Assembly: GCA_963700255.1 (NCBI GenBank)
Contig: CAVOWW010000050.1
Coordinates: forward strand, 62,001 to 126,000
Reading direction: 5' to 3'
DNA from: UBA10649 sp963700255
GTDB lineage: Bacteria; Actinomycetota; Actinomycetes; S36-B12
Length of the DNA stretch: 64,000 nucleotides
Position 1 is the first letter of the stretch, and every line of letters begins with the position of its first letter. Of this stretch, positions 51,558 to 60,768 are shown piece after piece. A program made the translations under genes and the position numbers. Under the pieces are notes generated by a model. The model was given only the letters and a program-made list of their open reading frames with translations. It had not been told where the DNA came from and did not search any database.

Positions 51558-51611
51558 AGGAAAACCCCTCCGGAGGGTGTCATTTTCCGGCCGGTCGGCC
51601 GGTCGTCCCAG

Positions 51612-51639
51612 ACTATGCCCGTCCGCCCGGTGAGCGAAA
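51612..51639 (-). promoter_or_regulatory. Possible hup promoter
   Basis: On the minus strand, CATAGT (51617 to 51612) lies 16 bp from TTTCGC (51639 to 51634), 55 bp upstream of the hup start. The hexamers match the consensus only partly. Confidence 0.3.
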
Positions 51640-51703
51640 TCGCCACGCCGGGCTTTGCCTTGCCGTGCAACGGGATTCCGGGTGCTGGCGGGGCTGGAGT
51701 GAC

Positions 51704-52300
51704 CTACATCACCGCGGTCGTCGTCGGCATGAACGCCGGACGGCTGCGCTCGAACTCGTCGATCTTCGACGCCGAGGTCATGGTGATGCCGATGTCGTCG
51801 AGACCCTCCATGAGCCGCCAGCGCACGTAGTCGTCGACATCGAACTCCGCCACGATGCCGCCGGCGGTGATCCTGCGGTGCTCCAGGTCGACCGTCACCG
51901 CAAGGGAGGGGTCGGACTCGATCGCTGCCCACAGCTCCTCGACGACCGCCTGGGAGACCTGGGCGGTCAGCAGGCCGCCCTTGCCCGAGTTGCCCCGGAA
52001 GATGTCGGCGAACCGGGATGAGATGACGACAGCGAACCCGTAGTCCTGCAGGGCCCACACCGCGTGCTCCCTGGACGAGCCGGTGCCGAAGTCGGGGCCG
52101 GCGACGAGCACCGTGGCACCCGCGTACTCGGGCTGGTTGAGCACGAATCCGGGGTCCTTGCGCCAGGCCGCGAACAGCCCGTCCTCGAACCCATGGCGCG
52201 TGATCCGCTTGAGGTACTCCGCCGGGATGATCTGGTCGGTGTCGACGTTGCTGCGCTGCAGGGGCACCGCGGTCCCCGTGTGCACGATGAACTTCTCCAT
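51704..52300 (-). CDS. leuD: 3-isopropylmalate/citramalate dehydratase small subunit
   Basis: Swivel subunit of isopropylmalate isomerase; in organisms with cimA the same enzyme isomerises citramalate. 198 residues with VPLQRSNVDTDQIIPA, GPDFGTGSSREHAVWAL and FRGNSGKGGLL. ATG 52300 with GGAG upstream, 18 bp after leuC, one operon. Confidence 0.96.
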   Translation of the reverse strand: MEKFIVHTGTAVPLQRSNVDTDQIIPAEYLKRITRHGFEDGLFAAWRKDPGFVLNQPEYAGATVLVAGPDFGTGSSREHAVWALQDYGFAVVISSRFADIFRGNSGKGGLLTAQVSQAVVEELWAAIESDPSLAVTVDLEHRRITAGGIVAEFDVDDYVRWRLMEGLDDIGITMTSASKIDEFERSRPAFMPTTTAVM

Positions 52301-52318
52301 GTCAGTCTCCGATCAGTC

Positions 52319-53728
52319 TCAGGCGACGGGGGGCAGGTCAGCGGGTGCGGAGAGCCGTCCGGTGACCGCCGTGGCGGCCGCGACGGCCGGTGACACCAGG
52401 TGCGTCCGGCCCCCGGGGCCCTGTCGGCCCTCGAAGTTGCGGTTGGAGGTGGACGCGCTGCGCTCACCGGGGGCGAGCTTGTCCGGGTTCATCGCCAGGC
52501 ACATCGAGCAGCCGGCCTCGCGCCACTCGGCGCCTGCCGCGACGAAGACGGCGTCCAGTCCCTCCGACTGCGCCTGCATCTTCACCCGGACCGAGCCCGG
52601 GACGATGAGCATGCGCACCGAGCCGGCGACAGTGCGGCCACGGAGCACCTCGGCCACCGCCCGCAGGTCCTCGATGCGGCCGTTGGTGCATGAGCCGACG
52701 AAGACGGTGTCCACCGCGATGTCGCGAAGGGGCGTGCCCGGCTTGAGGTCCATGTACTCCAGTGCACGCTCGATCGCCACGCGATCCACCTCGTCGCGGG
52801 CATCGTCGGGAGAGGGGACGGAGGCGCTCAGGGGCAGGCCCTGGCCGGGGTTGGTGCCCCACGTGACGAACGGCGCCAGCGTCGAGGCATCGATGACCAC
52901 CTCCGCGTCGAAGCCCGCATCCGGATCGGACGGCAGGGTCCGCCAGTAGGCGACAGCCTCATCCCATTCCGCACCCGCGGGCGCGTGCGGACGTCCCTCG
53001 AGGTAGTCGAACGTCGTCTCGTCCGGCGCCACCATGCCCGCGCGAGCGCCCGCCTCGATGGACATGTTGCACAGCGTCATCCGGCCTTCCATCGACAGGC
53101 CCCGGATCGCCGACCCGCGGTACTCGAGCACGTAGCCCTGTCCCCCGCCCGTGCCGATCCGGGCGATGACGGCCAGCGTGATGTCCTTCGCGGTCACGCC
53201 GGGCGGCAGGTCGCCGTCGACGGTGATGGCCATCGTCTTGAACGGCTTCAACGGCAGTGTCTGCGTCGCGAGGACGTGCTCGACCTCGCTGGTGCCGATC
53301 CCGAACGCGAGCGCACCGAAGGCGCCATGCGTCGAGGTGTGCGAATCGCCGCACACCACCGTCATGCCCGGCTGGGTGAGGCCGAGCTGCGGGCCGACGA
53401 CATGGACGATCCCCTGCTCGACGTTCCCCAGCGAGTAGACGGGCACGCCGAACTCGGCGCAGTTGGTCCGCAGGGCATCGACCTGCGCCCGCGAGACGGG
53501 GTCGGCGATCGGCTTGTCGATGTCGATCGTCGGCACGTTGTGATCCTCGGTTGCGAGGGTCAGGTCCGGGCGGCGGACAGCCCGGCCGGTCGCGCGCAGC
53601 CCGTCGAACGCCTGCGGGCTGGTCACCTCGTGGACGAGGTGCAGGTCGATGTAGAGCAGGTCGGGCTCGCCCTCGGCGTGCCGTACCACGTGGTCCTGCC
53701 AGACCTTCTCTGCCAGCGTGCGTCCCAT
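52319..53728 (-). CDS. leuC: 3-isopropylmalate/citramalate dehydratase large subunit
   Basis: Aconitase-family 4Fe-4S subunit. The cluster cysteines lie in GSCTNGRIEDL and GCSMCLAMNPD; GDSHTSTHGAFGALAFGIG is the family signature. 469 residues from ATG 53728 (MGRTLAEKVW), with GGGAGGG upstream. In-frame codons further upstream fall inside the 26-bp repeat region and are not coding. Divergent from the IclR gene, its probable regulator. Confidence 0.96.
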   Translation of the reverse strand: MGRTLAEKVWQDHVVRHAEGEPDLLYIDLHLVHEVTSPQAFDGLRATGRAVRRPDLTLATEDHNVPTIDIDKPIADPVSRAQVDALRTNCAEFGVPVYSLGNVEQGIVHVVGPQLGLTQPGMTVVCGDSHTSTHGAFGALAFGIGTSEVEHVLATQTLPLKPFKTMAITVDGDLPPGVTAKDITLAVIARIGTGGGQGYVLEYRGSAIRGLSMEGRMTLCNMSIEAGARAGMVAPDETTFDYLEGRPHAPAGAEWDEAVAYWRTLPSDPDAGFDAEVVIDASTLAPFVTWGTNPGQGLPLSASVPSPDDARDEVDRVAIERALEYMDLKPGTPLRDIAVDTVFVGSCTNGRIEDLRAVAEVLRGRTVAGSVRMLIVPGSVRVKMQAQSEGLDAVFVAAGAEWREAGCSMCLAMNPDKLAPGERSASTSNRNFEGRQGPGGRTHLVSPAVAAATAVTGRLSAPADLPPVA

Positions 53729-53747
53729 GAGCCCTCCCGGCTGCCTC

Positions 53748-53820
53748 GACCTCGCGTCTTGAGATCTCGTCCTGACCTCGCGTCTTGACATCTCGACATC
53801 TCGTCTTGACATCTCAATAT
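53748..53820. repeat. 26-bp tandem repeat in the leuC-iclR intergenic region
   Basis: Two 26-bp units (53748-53773 and 53774-53799) and a partial third (53800-53820) share the core CTCGCGTCTTGACATCTCG. An inverted copy of part of the core follows at 53823-53832 (GAGACGCGAG), and TCTCA-N5-TGAGA forms a small palindrome at 53813-53827. The array falls in the leuC mRNA leader and in front of iclR, so it is a candidate binding array for the IclR protein. Confidence 0.8.
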
Positions 53821-53835
53821 GTGAGACGCGAGTAT
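53806..53835 (+). promoter_or_regulatory. Predicted promoter of the IclR gene (leaderless)
   Basis: A perfect TTGACA (53806-53811) is 18 bp from GAGTAT (53830-53835). Transcription would begin close to 53842, the A of the ATG, giving a leaderless mRNA; accordingly no Shine-Dalgarno sequence precedes that ATG. The promoter lies inside the repeat/palindrome region. Confidence 0.5.
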
Positions 53836-53841
53836 CACTAT

Positions 53842-54537
53842 ATGGACGATACTAGCGGAGTCGGCGTCGTTGACAAGTCCGTGGCCCTGCTCGAGGCGGT
53901 CAGCCGCGCTCCGGCCTCGCTGTCCGACCTCGTCTCGACCACGGGCATCCCCCGCCCGACCGCCCACCGCATCGCGGTCGCCCTGGAGCACCATGGCCTG
54001 CTGGCGCGTGATGGCGAGGGCCGGTTCGTGGTCGGCGCCCGACTGCTGCGCTGGGGCGGTGAGTCCGATCCCCTGCTGCCGTCGGCGCAGGCCATCGTGA
54101 GCGACCTGCGCGACGCCACCGGGGTCAGCGCCCAGGTGTACCGGCGGACGGGTGACCAGAGGATCTGCCTCGCGGCGGCCGAGCCGTCGTCGGGGCTGCG
54201 CGACACGGTGCCGGTCGGGTCCCTGCTCACCCTCAAGGCCGGATCGGCGGCGCAGGTGCTCGTCGCCTGGCTGCCCGGCCCCGAGCGCGCAGGCCTCCTG
54301 CACGACGCAGCGTTCGACGAGCGCGACCTGGCCCGCGTGCGCCGTCGCGGCTGGGCCCACAGCCTCGCTCAGCGCGAACCCGGCGTCGCCTCCCTCTCCG
54401 CCCCCGTCCGCGGACCAGCGGGCGATGTGGTGGCCGCCGTGAGCCTGTCGGGCCCGATCGACCGACTGGCCGACGCGACCAGGTCACAGGTGACGGCCCT
54501 CACCGACGCCGCAGCGAGGCTCTCCGGCGGCGGCTAG
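53842..54537 (+). CDS. ndgR: IclR-family regulator, NdgR/LtbR type
   Basis: 231-residue regulator with an N-terminal winged helix (VDKSVALLEAVSRAPASLSDLV, TGIPRPTAHRIAVALEHHGLL) and a C-terminal IclR effector domain. IclR proteins divergent from leuCD in actinobacteria (NdgR of streptomycetes, LtbR of corynebacteria) control leuCD and other amino acid genes, so orthology is likely from context. ATG 53842 chosen: the region upstream is non-coding repeat. Ends 25 bp before the M13 peptidase gene. Confidence 0.88.
   Translation: MDDTSGVGVVDKSVALLEAVSRAPASLSDLVSTTGIPRPTAHRIAVALEHHGLLARDGEGRFVVGARLLRWGGESDPLLPSAQAIVSDLRDATGVSAQVYRRTGDQRICLAAAEPSSGLRDTVPVGSLLTLKAGSAAQVLVAWLPGPERAGLLHDAAFDERDLARVRRRGWAHSLAQREPGVASLSAPVRGPAGDVVAAVSLSGPIDRLADATRSQVTALTDAAARLSGGG
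53849..53876 (-). promoter_or_regulatory. Predicted leuC promoter inside the iclR coding region
   Basis: On the minus strand, TTGTCA (53876 to 53871) and TAGTAT (53854 to 53849) are 16 bp apart, a good primary-sigma match. Transcription would start near 53842, opposite the iclR start codon, giving a leuCD leader of about 114 bases that carries the 26-bp repeats. The two divergent promoters thus cross. Confidence 0.55.
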
Positions 54538-54562
54538 GCTCCCCGAGACCCAGGAGGATGAG

Positions 54563-56512
54563 ATGGCGCTGAATGCCGACGATCGGGACCCGTCGATCGA
54601 ACCCGGCGAGGACTTCTACCGGTTCGCCAACGGCGGGTGGCTCGACGCCAACCCCATCCCGCCGGGCTACGGGTCCTGGGGGGCCTTCCACGAGGTTGAC
54701 CACCGCAACCGCGAGATCCTGCACGCGCTGCTGCAGCGCGCGGCGGAGGCACCGCAGACGGACCTCGACCGGCTCATCGGCGACTACTTCGTGGCCGGGA
54801 TGGACATCGAGGCCATCGAGGCCGACGGGCTCGCCCCCATCGCCTCCCACCTCGCGCGGATCCGGTCCCTGACGACCCACGACGACGTGCTGGCGCTGCT
54901 TCCCGTGCTGCACCGCGATGGTCTCCCCCTCCTGTGGGGCTGGGGGGTCGAGGTGGACCACGACGACTCGCAGGTGCACCTGCTCTGGCTCGTGCAGGGC
55001 GGCCTCGGGCTGCCCGACCGGGATGCCTACGACGACCCGTCCGAGGCAGCGGCCGACCTTCGCGAGGCCTACGTCCACCACGTCGCGGCCCAGCTGCGCG
55101 CGGTCGGCTCGGATGATGACGCACCCAGCGGAAGCCTCGACGAGCGCGCGCGTGCAGTGCTGGCGTTCGAGACCCGCCTGGCCGAGCACCACCTGCGCAG
55201 CGAGCAGCGGCGCGACACCGACCTCATCCTGAACCGCCACGACATCGACCAGCTCGTCGCCCTGAGCCCCGGTCTCGACCTGCGCCGCTACCTCGCTGCG
55301 CTGGGCGCAGCGGACGCTCACTCAGTCAACGTCGAGAGCACCGGCTACCTCGCGGCCCTGCCGGACGTGCTCCGGCAGACGGACGTCTCCGTCCTTCGCG
55401 ACTACCTCGCGTTCCATCTCGTCACGGCGGTCGCCGAGGCACTTCCGGCTGACGTCGACGAGGAGCACTTCGCGTTCTACGGCAGGCGCATCCAGGGCAA
55501 GACCGAGCAGCTCGAGCGCTACAAGCGCGTCGTCGACGCCCTCGGCAGCGATCTCGGCGAGGCACTCGGCCGTCGCTTCGTCGAGGAGACGTTCCCGCCG
55601 AGCGCCAAGGAGCGGGCACTGGCGATGGTCGACGAGATCATCGCGGAGATGCGCGCCTCCCTCCACACGCGCGACTGGATGAGCGAGCCCACGCGGATCG
55701 CGGCGCTCGAGAAGCTGGATGCGTTCCGCGTGAAGATCGGATACCCGGACGAGTGGCGGGACTGGTCCGGCCTGACGATCACGCGCGACTCCTACGCGGG
55801 CAACCGGCTCCGGGCAGCCCGGTTCGAGGCCGACCGCCAGCTCGCGCGGATCGCCAGCCCGGTGGACCCCCGCGAGTGGGAGATGCCCCCGCACGCGGTG
55901 AACGCCTACTTCCACCCGTTCCGCAACGAGATCGTGTTCCCCGCGGGGATCCTCCAGCCGCCGATGTTCGACGCCGAGGCGGACGATGCGCTGAACTACG
56001 GGGGCATCGGCATGGTGATCGCGCACGAGATCACCCACGCCTTCGACGACCAGGGCCGCAGGTTCGACGCCAGCGGCGCCTTCCGAGACTGGTGGACCGA
56101 TGAGGACCAGGCCCGGTTCTCCGAGCTGGCCGACCGCCTCGTGGCGCAGTTCGACGAGTACGAGGTGGCGGGTGGGCTCCACGTCAACGGCCGCCTCACC
56201 CTGGGCGAGAACATCGCCGACCTCGGCGGGCTGGCGCTGACCAGCCGGGCTCATGCCCGCGTGAGCGCGGGAACGGATCCGATCGACGGCATGACGCCCG
56301 CACAGCGGCTGTTCCTCGCCTACGCGACGCTGTGGCGCTCGCACATGAGCGACGAGATGATGCGCACGCGCATCCAGACCGACCCGCACAGCCCGGCCCG
56401 CCTGCGGGTCATCGGCCCGCTGTCCAACTCGTCGGCCTTCGCCGAGGCCTTCGCGCTCGACGACGATGCGGTGGTCATGCGCGCACCCGAGGACCGCATC
56501 GAGATCTGGTAG
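54563..56512 (+). CDS. M13-family zinc metallopeptidase (PepO/neprilysin-like)
   Basis: 649-residue endopeptidase for oligopeptides. The zinc site is HEITH (488-492) with the third ligand in ENIAD (549-553); the family closing motif RVIGPLSNSSAFAEAF is near the C terminus and VNAYFHPFRNEIVFPAGILQ precedes the active site. There is no signal peptide or membrane anchor at the N terminus (MALNADDRDPSIEPGEDFYRF runs straight into the catalytic domain), so it is probably cytoplasmic, as in other actinobacterial members. AGGAGG lies five bases before the ATG. Confidence 0.93.
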   Translation: MALNADDRDPSIEPGEDFYRFANGGWLDANPIPPGYGSWGAFHEVDHRNREILHALLQRAAEAPQTDLDRLIGDYFVAGMDIEAIEADGLAPIASHLARIRSLTTHDDVLALLPVLHRDGLPLLWGWGVEVDHDDSQVHLLWLVQGGLGLPDRDAYDDPSEAAADLREAYVHHVAAQLRAVGSDDDAPSGSLDERARAVLAFETRLAEHHLRSEQRRDTDLILNRHDIDQLVALSPGLDLRRYLAALGAADAHSVNVESTGYLAALPDVLRQTDVSVLRDYLAFHLVTAVAEALPADVDEEHFAFYGRRIQGKTEQLERYKRVVDALGSDLGEALGRRFVEETFPPSAKERALAMVDEIIAEMRASLHTRDWMSEPTRIAALEKLDAFRVKIGYPDEWRDWSGLTITRDSYAGNRLRAARFEADRQLARIASPVDPREWEMPPHAVNAYFHPFRNEIVFPAGILQPPMFDAEADDALNYGGIGMVIAHEITHAFDDQGRRFDASGAFRDWWTDEDQARFSELADRLVAQFDEYEVAGGLHVNGRLTLGENIADLGGLALTSRAHARVSAGTDPIDGMTPAQRLFLAYATLWRSHMSDEMMRTRIQTDPHSPARLRVIGPLSNSSAFAEAFALDDDAVVMRAPEDRIEIW

Positions 56513-56549
56513 CCCGGCCCCACGGCGCCACCCCGCGGCCGGACGACGC

Positions 56550-56580
56550 AGAAGGCCCCCCGCATCGCGGGGGGCCTTCT
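56550..56580. terminator. Bidirectional terminator between M13 peptidase and tRNA-Glu
   Basis: Perfect 14-bp G/C-rich stem (56550-56563 with 56567-56580), 3-base loop. On the plus strand it ends the iclR-peptidase transcript, and on the minus strand it begins four bases after the tRNA-Glu 3' end. Confidence 0.85.
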
Positions 56581-56584
56581 CTCG

Positions 56585-56657
56585 TAGCCCCGACGGGATT
56601 CGAACCCGCGCTACCGCCTTGAGAGGGCGGCGTGCTAGGCCACTACACAACGGGGCC
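56585..56657 (-). tRNA. tRNA-Glu (anticodon CTC)
   Basis: 73 bases fold into a full cloverleaf: acceptor arms GGCCCCG and CGGGGCT (one terminal G-U), anticodon stem CCGCC/GGCGG with loop CTCTCAA giving anticodon CTC, and T arm with GGTTCGAATCC. The CCA end is not encoded. Lies downstream of gltX on the same strand, whose product charges it. Confidence 0.93.
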
Positions 56658-56742
56658 CTGCATTGTGGAACCTTGTGGAGCAGCGTGCGGCGACGAGCGT
56701 AGCGCGCACATGACTAGCGGTCTCACGCGGGACCGCATGTCG

Positions 56743-56814
56743 CTGGGGTACCAGGACTCGAACCTAGACTAACTGAACCAGAATCAGTTGGGCTGCCAAT
56801 TACCCCATACCCCA
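56743..56814 (-). tRNA. tRNA-Gln (anticodon CTG)
   Basis: 72 bases with acceptor arms TGGGGTA/TACCCCA, discriminator G, anticodon stem ACTGA/TCAGT with loop TTCTGGT giving anticodon CTG, and T loop GGTTCGAGTCC. CCA not encoded. Located 75 bp after gltX and 85 bp before tRNA-Glu; in most actinobacteria a non-discriminating GltX misacylates tRNA-Gln and GatCAB amidates it, so the linkage is sensible. Confidence 0.93.
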
Positions 56815-56889
56815 AGGCTGCCGATTGCTCGGCGATCTTCACTGGCTGGGAAAGTATAGACGAGGCCTTCCCGTGCCGATGACACCCTC

Positions 56890-58374
56890 CTACCGAGCCG
56901 CCCTGAGGCGCTCGAGAGTGGTGTCGCGGCCGAGGATCTCCAGCGACTCGAACAGGGGCGGAGACACCCGCCGGCCGGTCACTGCGACCCGCACCGGGCC
57001 GAACGCGACCTTGGGCTTGAGTCCCAGTCCCTCGATGAGGGCGCCCCTCAGCGCCTGCTCGATCGACTCCGCACGCCAGTCGTCCAGGCTCTCGAGCGCC
57101 GCGATGGACGCGTCGACCACCGGCTGCGCGTCAGGGGTGAGGACAGCGGCCGCATCCACTGCATCGACCGAGAACCGCTCCTGCGGCACGAGCAGGAAGG
57201 CCAGCATCCCGGCCGACTGTCGCAGCGTCTCCATGCGCTCCTGCACGAGCGGGATCGCGGCGTCGAGGACAGCCAGCTGCTCGCCCGTGAGCGGCTCGGT
57301 CACGACCCCTGCGTCCACCAGGTAGGGCACGATCCGCGCAGCGAGATCCTCCGGCGCGAGCGTGCGGATCCAGTCTCCGTTGATCGCCGTGCACTTCTTG
57401 ATGTCGAAGCGCGCAGGGTTCGGGCTCACGCGGTCGAGGGTGAAGGCGGCGGCCATCTCGTCCTTGCTGAAGAACTCCCGGTCCTCGCCCATCGACCAGC
57501 CCAGCAGTGCCAGGTAGTTCAGCAGCGCCTCCGGCAGGAAGCCCTCGTCCCGGTACCACTGGAGAGACGACTCCGGGTCGCGCTTCGACAGCTTCTTGTT
57601 GCCCTCCCCCATGACGTACGGCAGGTGGCCGAACCGCGGCGTCGTGCCGTCGCTGACGCCGACGGCGGCCAGGGCCCCGTACAGCGCCAGCTGTCGCGGG
57701 GTGGACGACAGCAGGTCTTCTCCACGGAGCACGTGCGTGATGCGCATGAGGGCGTCGTCGACCGGGTTGACCAGCGTGTAGAGGGGCTCTCCGTTGCGCA
57801 CGGACGAGGACGTAGTCCGGCACCTGGTCGGCCGCGAAGGTGATCGGACCCGCGGACGAGGTCGTCCCAGGTGGAGTCGTGGTCGGGCATGCGGAATCGC
57901 ACGACCGGCTTGCGCCCCTCGGCGACGTACGCCGCCACGTCCGTGTCAGACAGCTCGCGGCAGTGCCCGTCGTATCCCGGCGCGCGCTTCTCGGCCATCG
58001 CCTGCTCACGGCGCTGCTCGAGCTCCTCCGGCGAGCAGTAGCAGTCGTAGGCGAACCCGCCGTCCCGTAGCTTCGCGGCCACGTCGGCGTAGACGCCGTC
58101 ACGCATGCGCGCGGACTGCCGGTAGGGCTCGAACGGGCCGCCGACCACGGGGCCCTCGTCCCAGGTCGAGTCCCAGCCACGCGAGCGCCTCCAGCAGCGC
58201 CTCGTATGACTCCTCGCTGTCTCGAGCGCTGTCGGTGTCCTCGATGCGGAACACGAACGTGCCGCCGGTGTGCCGCGCGTACGCCCAGTTGAACAGCGCG
58301 GTGCGGACCATGCCGACGTGCGGGTTGCCCGTGGGTGAGGGGCAGAAGCGGACGCGGACGTTGCTGTCAGTCAC
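56890..58374 (-). CDS. gltX: Glutamate-tRNA ligase (three apparent single-base insertions)
   Basis: Class I synthetase. N terminus VRFCPSPTGNPHVGMVRTAL holds the HIGH-type motif, and GNKKLSKRDPESS the KMSKS-type motif; all of the normal protein (about 493 residues) is present but in three frames. One extra base near 58164, one in the CCC at 57849-57851 and one at 57796 break it; removing them restores LGLDWDEGP, LVRGPITFA and LVRANGEPLY, and the first and last segments are in the same frame. gltX is essential when GatCAB is used, so assembly error is the favoured reading. GTG start overlaps the FAH gene by eight bases. Confidence 0.88.
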
Positions 58375-59129
58375 GATCGATCACCGGATTCGTCAGTGTG
58401 CCAATGCCGTCGATGGAGACGGAGACCGTGTCGCCGGCGACAAGGGGGCCGACTCCCGCTGGGGTGCCCGTGAGGATGACGTCACCGGGGAGCAGCGTCA
58501 TGACCGAGCTGATCCACGAGACGAGCTCGACGACGTCGCGCACCATGTCTCCGGTGGTGCCGCTCTGCCGCAGCTCGCCGTTCACGAGGCAGGTGATGTC
58601 GGCATCGTCGAGGTCGACGCTCGTCTCGATCCACGGTCCGATGGGGCAGAAGGAGTCGAACCCCTTGGCCCTCCCCCACTGCCCGTCGGTGCGCTGAAGG
58701 TCGCGGGCGGTGACGTCGTTCGCGCAGGTGTAGCCGAGAACGACCTCGGGCACCCGGTCCTCGGGCACGTCGCGGCACAGCCGCCCGATCACCACGGCGA
58801 GCTCCGCCTCGTGCTCGACCTGCTCGGACTGCCACGGCAGTGCGATCGGGTCACCTGGGCCGATGACGGATGTGCTCGGCTTGAGGAAGATCATCGGGCG
58901 CGGCAGGAACCTCACCGCCCATCTCCCGGGCGTGGTCGGCGTAGTTCCTGCCTACTGCGATCACCTTGCTCGGCAGCACGGGAGCGACGAGACGCACGTC
59001 CGCGAGCGGCAGCACCCGTCCCTCCGGCTCGAACGGCCCGAAGGGGTGGCTGCTCAGCAGCGCGACGGCCTCGCCCTCGAGGACCCCGTAGTGGAGCTCG
59101 TCGCCAACGGCGACCCGGCAGATGCGCAC
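58367..59129 (-). CDS. Fumarylacetoacetate hydrolase family protein (one apparent insertion)
   Basis: Metal-dependent C-C hydrolase/isomerase/decarboxylase fold. N-terminal part ends VIAVGRNYADHAREMGGEVP, then one extra base near 58895 and the catalytic part FLKPSTSVIGPGDPI, with metal-binding HEAELAVVIGR and YTCANDVTARDLQ, and C-terminal VILTGTPAGVG. Joined length about 253 residues, normal. Actual substrate is unknown; oxaloacetate decarboxylase and acylpyruvate hydrolase are frequent activities. GTG start. Conserved between cimA and gltX in actinobacteria. Confidence 0.87.
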
Positions 59130-59153
59130 GGACGTGACCCTACCGCCCGCGGA

Positions 59154-60729
59154 TCACCGCTCCCGGCGGAGCAGCCCGTACCGGACGGAGTCCTCGAGCG
59201 CGCGCCACGACGCCGCGATGACGTTCTCGTGAACGCCGACGGTGCTCCACGAGTCCTGCCCGTCCGAGGTGCCGATCAGGACGCGGGTCTTGGCCCCGGT
59301 GCCCGACTTCTCGTCCAGGATGCGCACCTTGTAGTCGACGAGGCGGAGGGTGTCCAGGTCCGGGTACTTCTGCACGATCGCCCGCCGCATGGCGCGGTCG
59401 AGCGCGTTCACCGGGCCGTTGCCCTCGGCGGTCGAGATGATCCGGTCGCCGTCGAGGTGGACCTTCACGGTGGCCTCGGTCTTGACGGCTCCGTCGACAT
59501 CCTGCTCGACGATGGTCCGCCAGGACTCCACCTCGAAGGCCACCTCCTTGCCCTGCCCGTCCATGATCAGCAGCTCGAAGGACGCATCCGCGGCCTCGAA
59601 CGTCCACCCCTCGGCCTCGAGTCGCTTGACCTGCGCCACGACGGCGGTGACCACGTCGGGCTGGCCCGAGAGGTCGTGACCGAGCTCGGCACCCTTCAGC
59701 TCGATCGACGCGCGCCCGGCCATCTCGGTCACGAGGACGTTCTGGGCGTTGCCGACGATCGCCGGGTCGATGTGGTTGTAGAGCTCCGCGTTGACCTTGA
59801 GCGCGCTCGCATGCAGGCCGGCCTTGTGCGCGAACGACGCCCAGCCGGCGTAGGGCTGGTGGGTGTTGGGCGCGATGTTGGCGATCTCGGCGATGGCGTG
59901 CGAGGTCCGCACCGTCTCCGCGAGCGCACCCTCGGGCAGGCAGTCGATTCCGAGCTTGAGCTGCAGGTTGGGCACGACGACGAACAGGTCCGCGTTGCCC
60001 GTGCGCTCCCCGTAGCCGTTGGCCGTGCACTGCACGTGGGTCACGCCGGCCTCCACGGCCGAGACGGAGTTCGCGATCGCGCAGCCGGTGTCGTCCTGGC
60101 AGTGGATGCCCAGGCGAACGCCGGATCGCTCCTTCACGTCCGTCACGATCTCGAACATGCCGTGCGGCAGCATCCCGCCGTTGGTGTCGCACAGCACGCC
60201 CACGGACGCGCCGGCCTCGGCCGCCGCCACCAGGAGGCTGACGCCGTAGTCGCGGTCGTGCTTGTAGCCGTCGAAGAAGTGCTCCATGTCCACGAACACC
60301 CGCCGGCCTTCAGCCGACGAGGAACCGAACGGTGTCCTGCACCATGGCGAGGTTCTCCTCGTTGGTGGTCCGCAGCGCCTCTGCCACGTGCCGGACGTCC
60401 GACTTCGCGACGACGGTGATGACGGGGGCCTGCGAGTCGAGCAGGGCGCGGACCTGGAGGTCGTCCTCCACCCGGATGCCGGCCTTCCGGGTCGCTCCGA
60501 AGGCGACCAGCTCGGCGTTCGTGAGGGACAGCTCCGTCCGGGCGCGCTCGAAGAACTCCGTGTCCTTGGGCATCGCGCCGGGCCAGCCGCCCTCGATGAA
60601 GCCCACCCCGTAGTCGTCCAGCAGCCGGGCGACGGCGAGCTTGTCCGCGACCGAGTACGAGATGCCCTCGCGCTGCGCGCCGTCGCGCAGCGTGGTGTCG
60701 TAGACGTGGAAGGCGTCAGGGCGAGCCAT
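59154..60729 (-). CDS. cimA: (R)-citramalate synthase (one apparent insertion)
   Basis: Condenses pyruvate and acetyl-CoA to citramalate, opening a threonine-independent route to isoleucine. N-terminal HMGL-like barrel starts VYDTTLRDGAQREGISYSV with metal and substrate residues; the frame stops after VRFLVG and continues in the next frame at VFVDMEHFFDGYKHDRDYG. Removing one base near 60314 gives RFLVAEGRRVFVDMEHF, and a protein of about 524 residues with the C-terminal LeuA allosteric domain, expected to bind isoleucine. ATG with AAGGAA upstream. Preceded by a candidate isoleucine attenuator. Confidence 0.9.
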
Positions 60730-60768
60730 GGGAGTTCCTTACCCTCGTGCTGGTCGGGTCCGCCAACG

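Noticed and set aside
53748..53820. 26-bp repeats as a CRISPR remnant or Leu leader peptide upstream of leuC
   Set aside because: Repeats are tandem without spacers, and no short reading frame with Leu codons plus terminator is visible on the minus strand.
54563..54650. Signal peptide on the M13 peptidase
   Set aside because: The N terminus is polar and acidic and enters the catalytic domain at once; no hydrophobic core is present.
57796..58164. Programmed ribosomal frameshifting in gltX
   Set aside because: Three separate +1 shifts within 370 bp at different sequence contexts, none at a known slippery site, are better explained as sequence errors.
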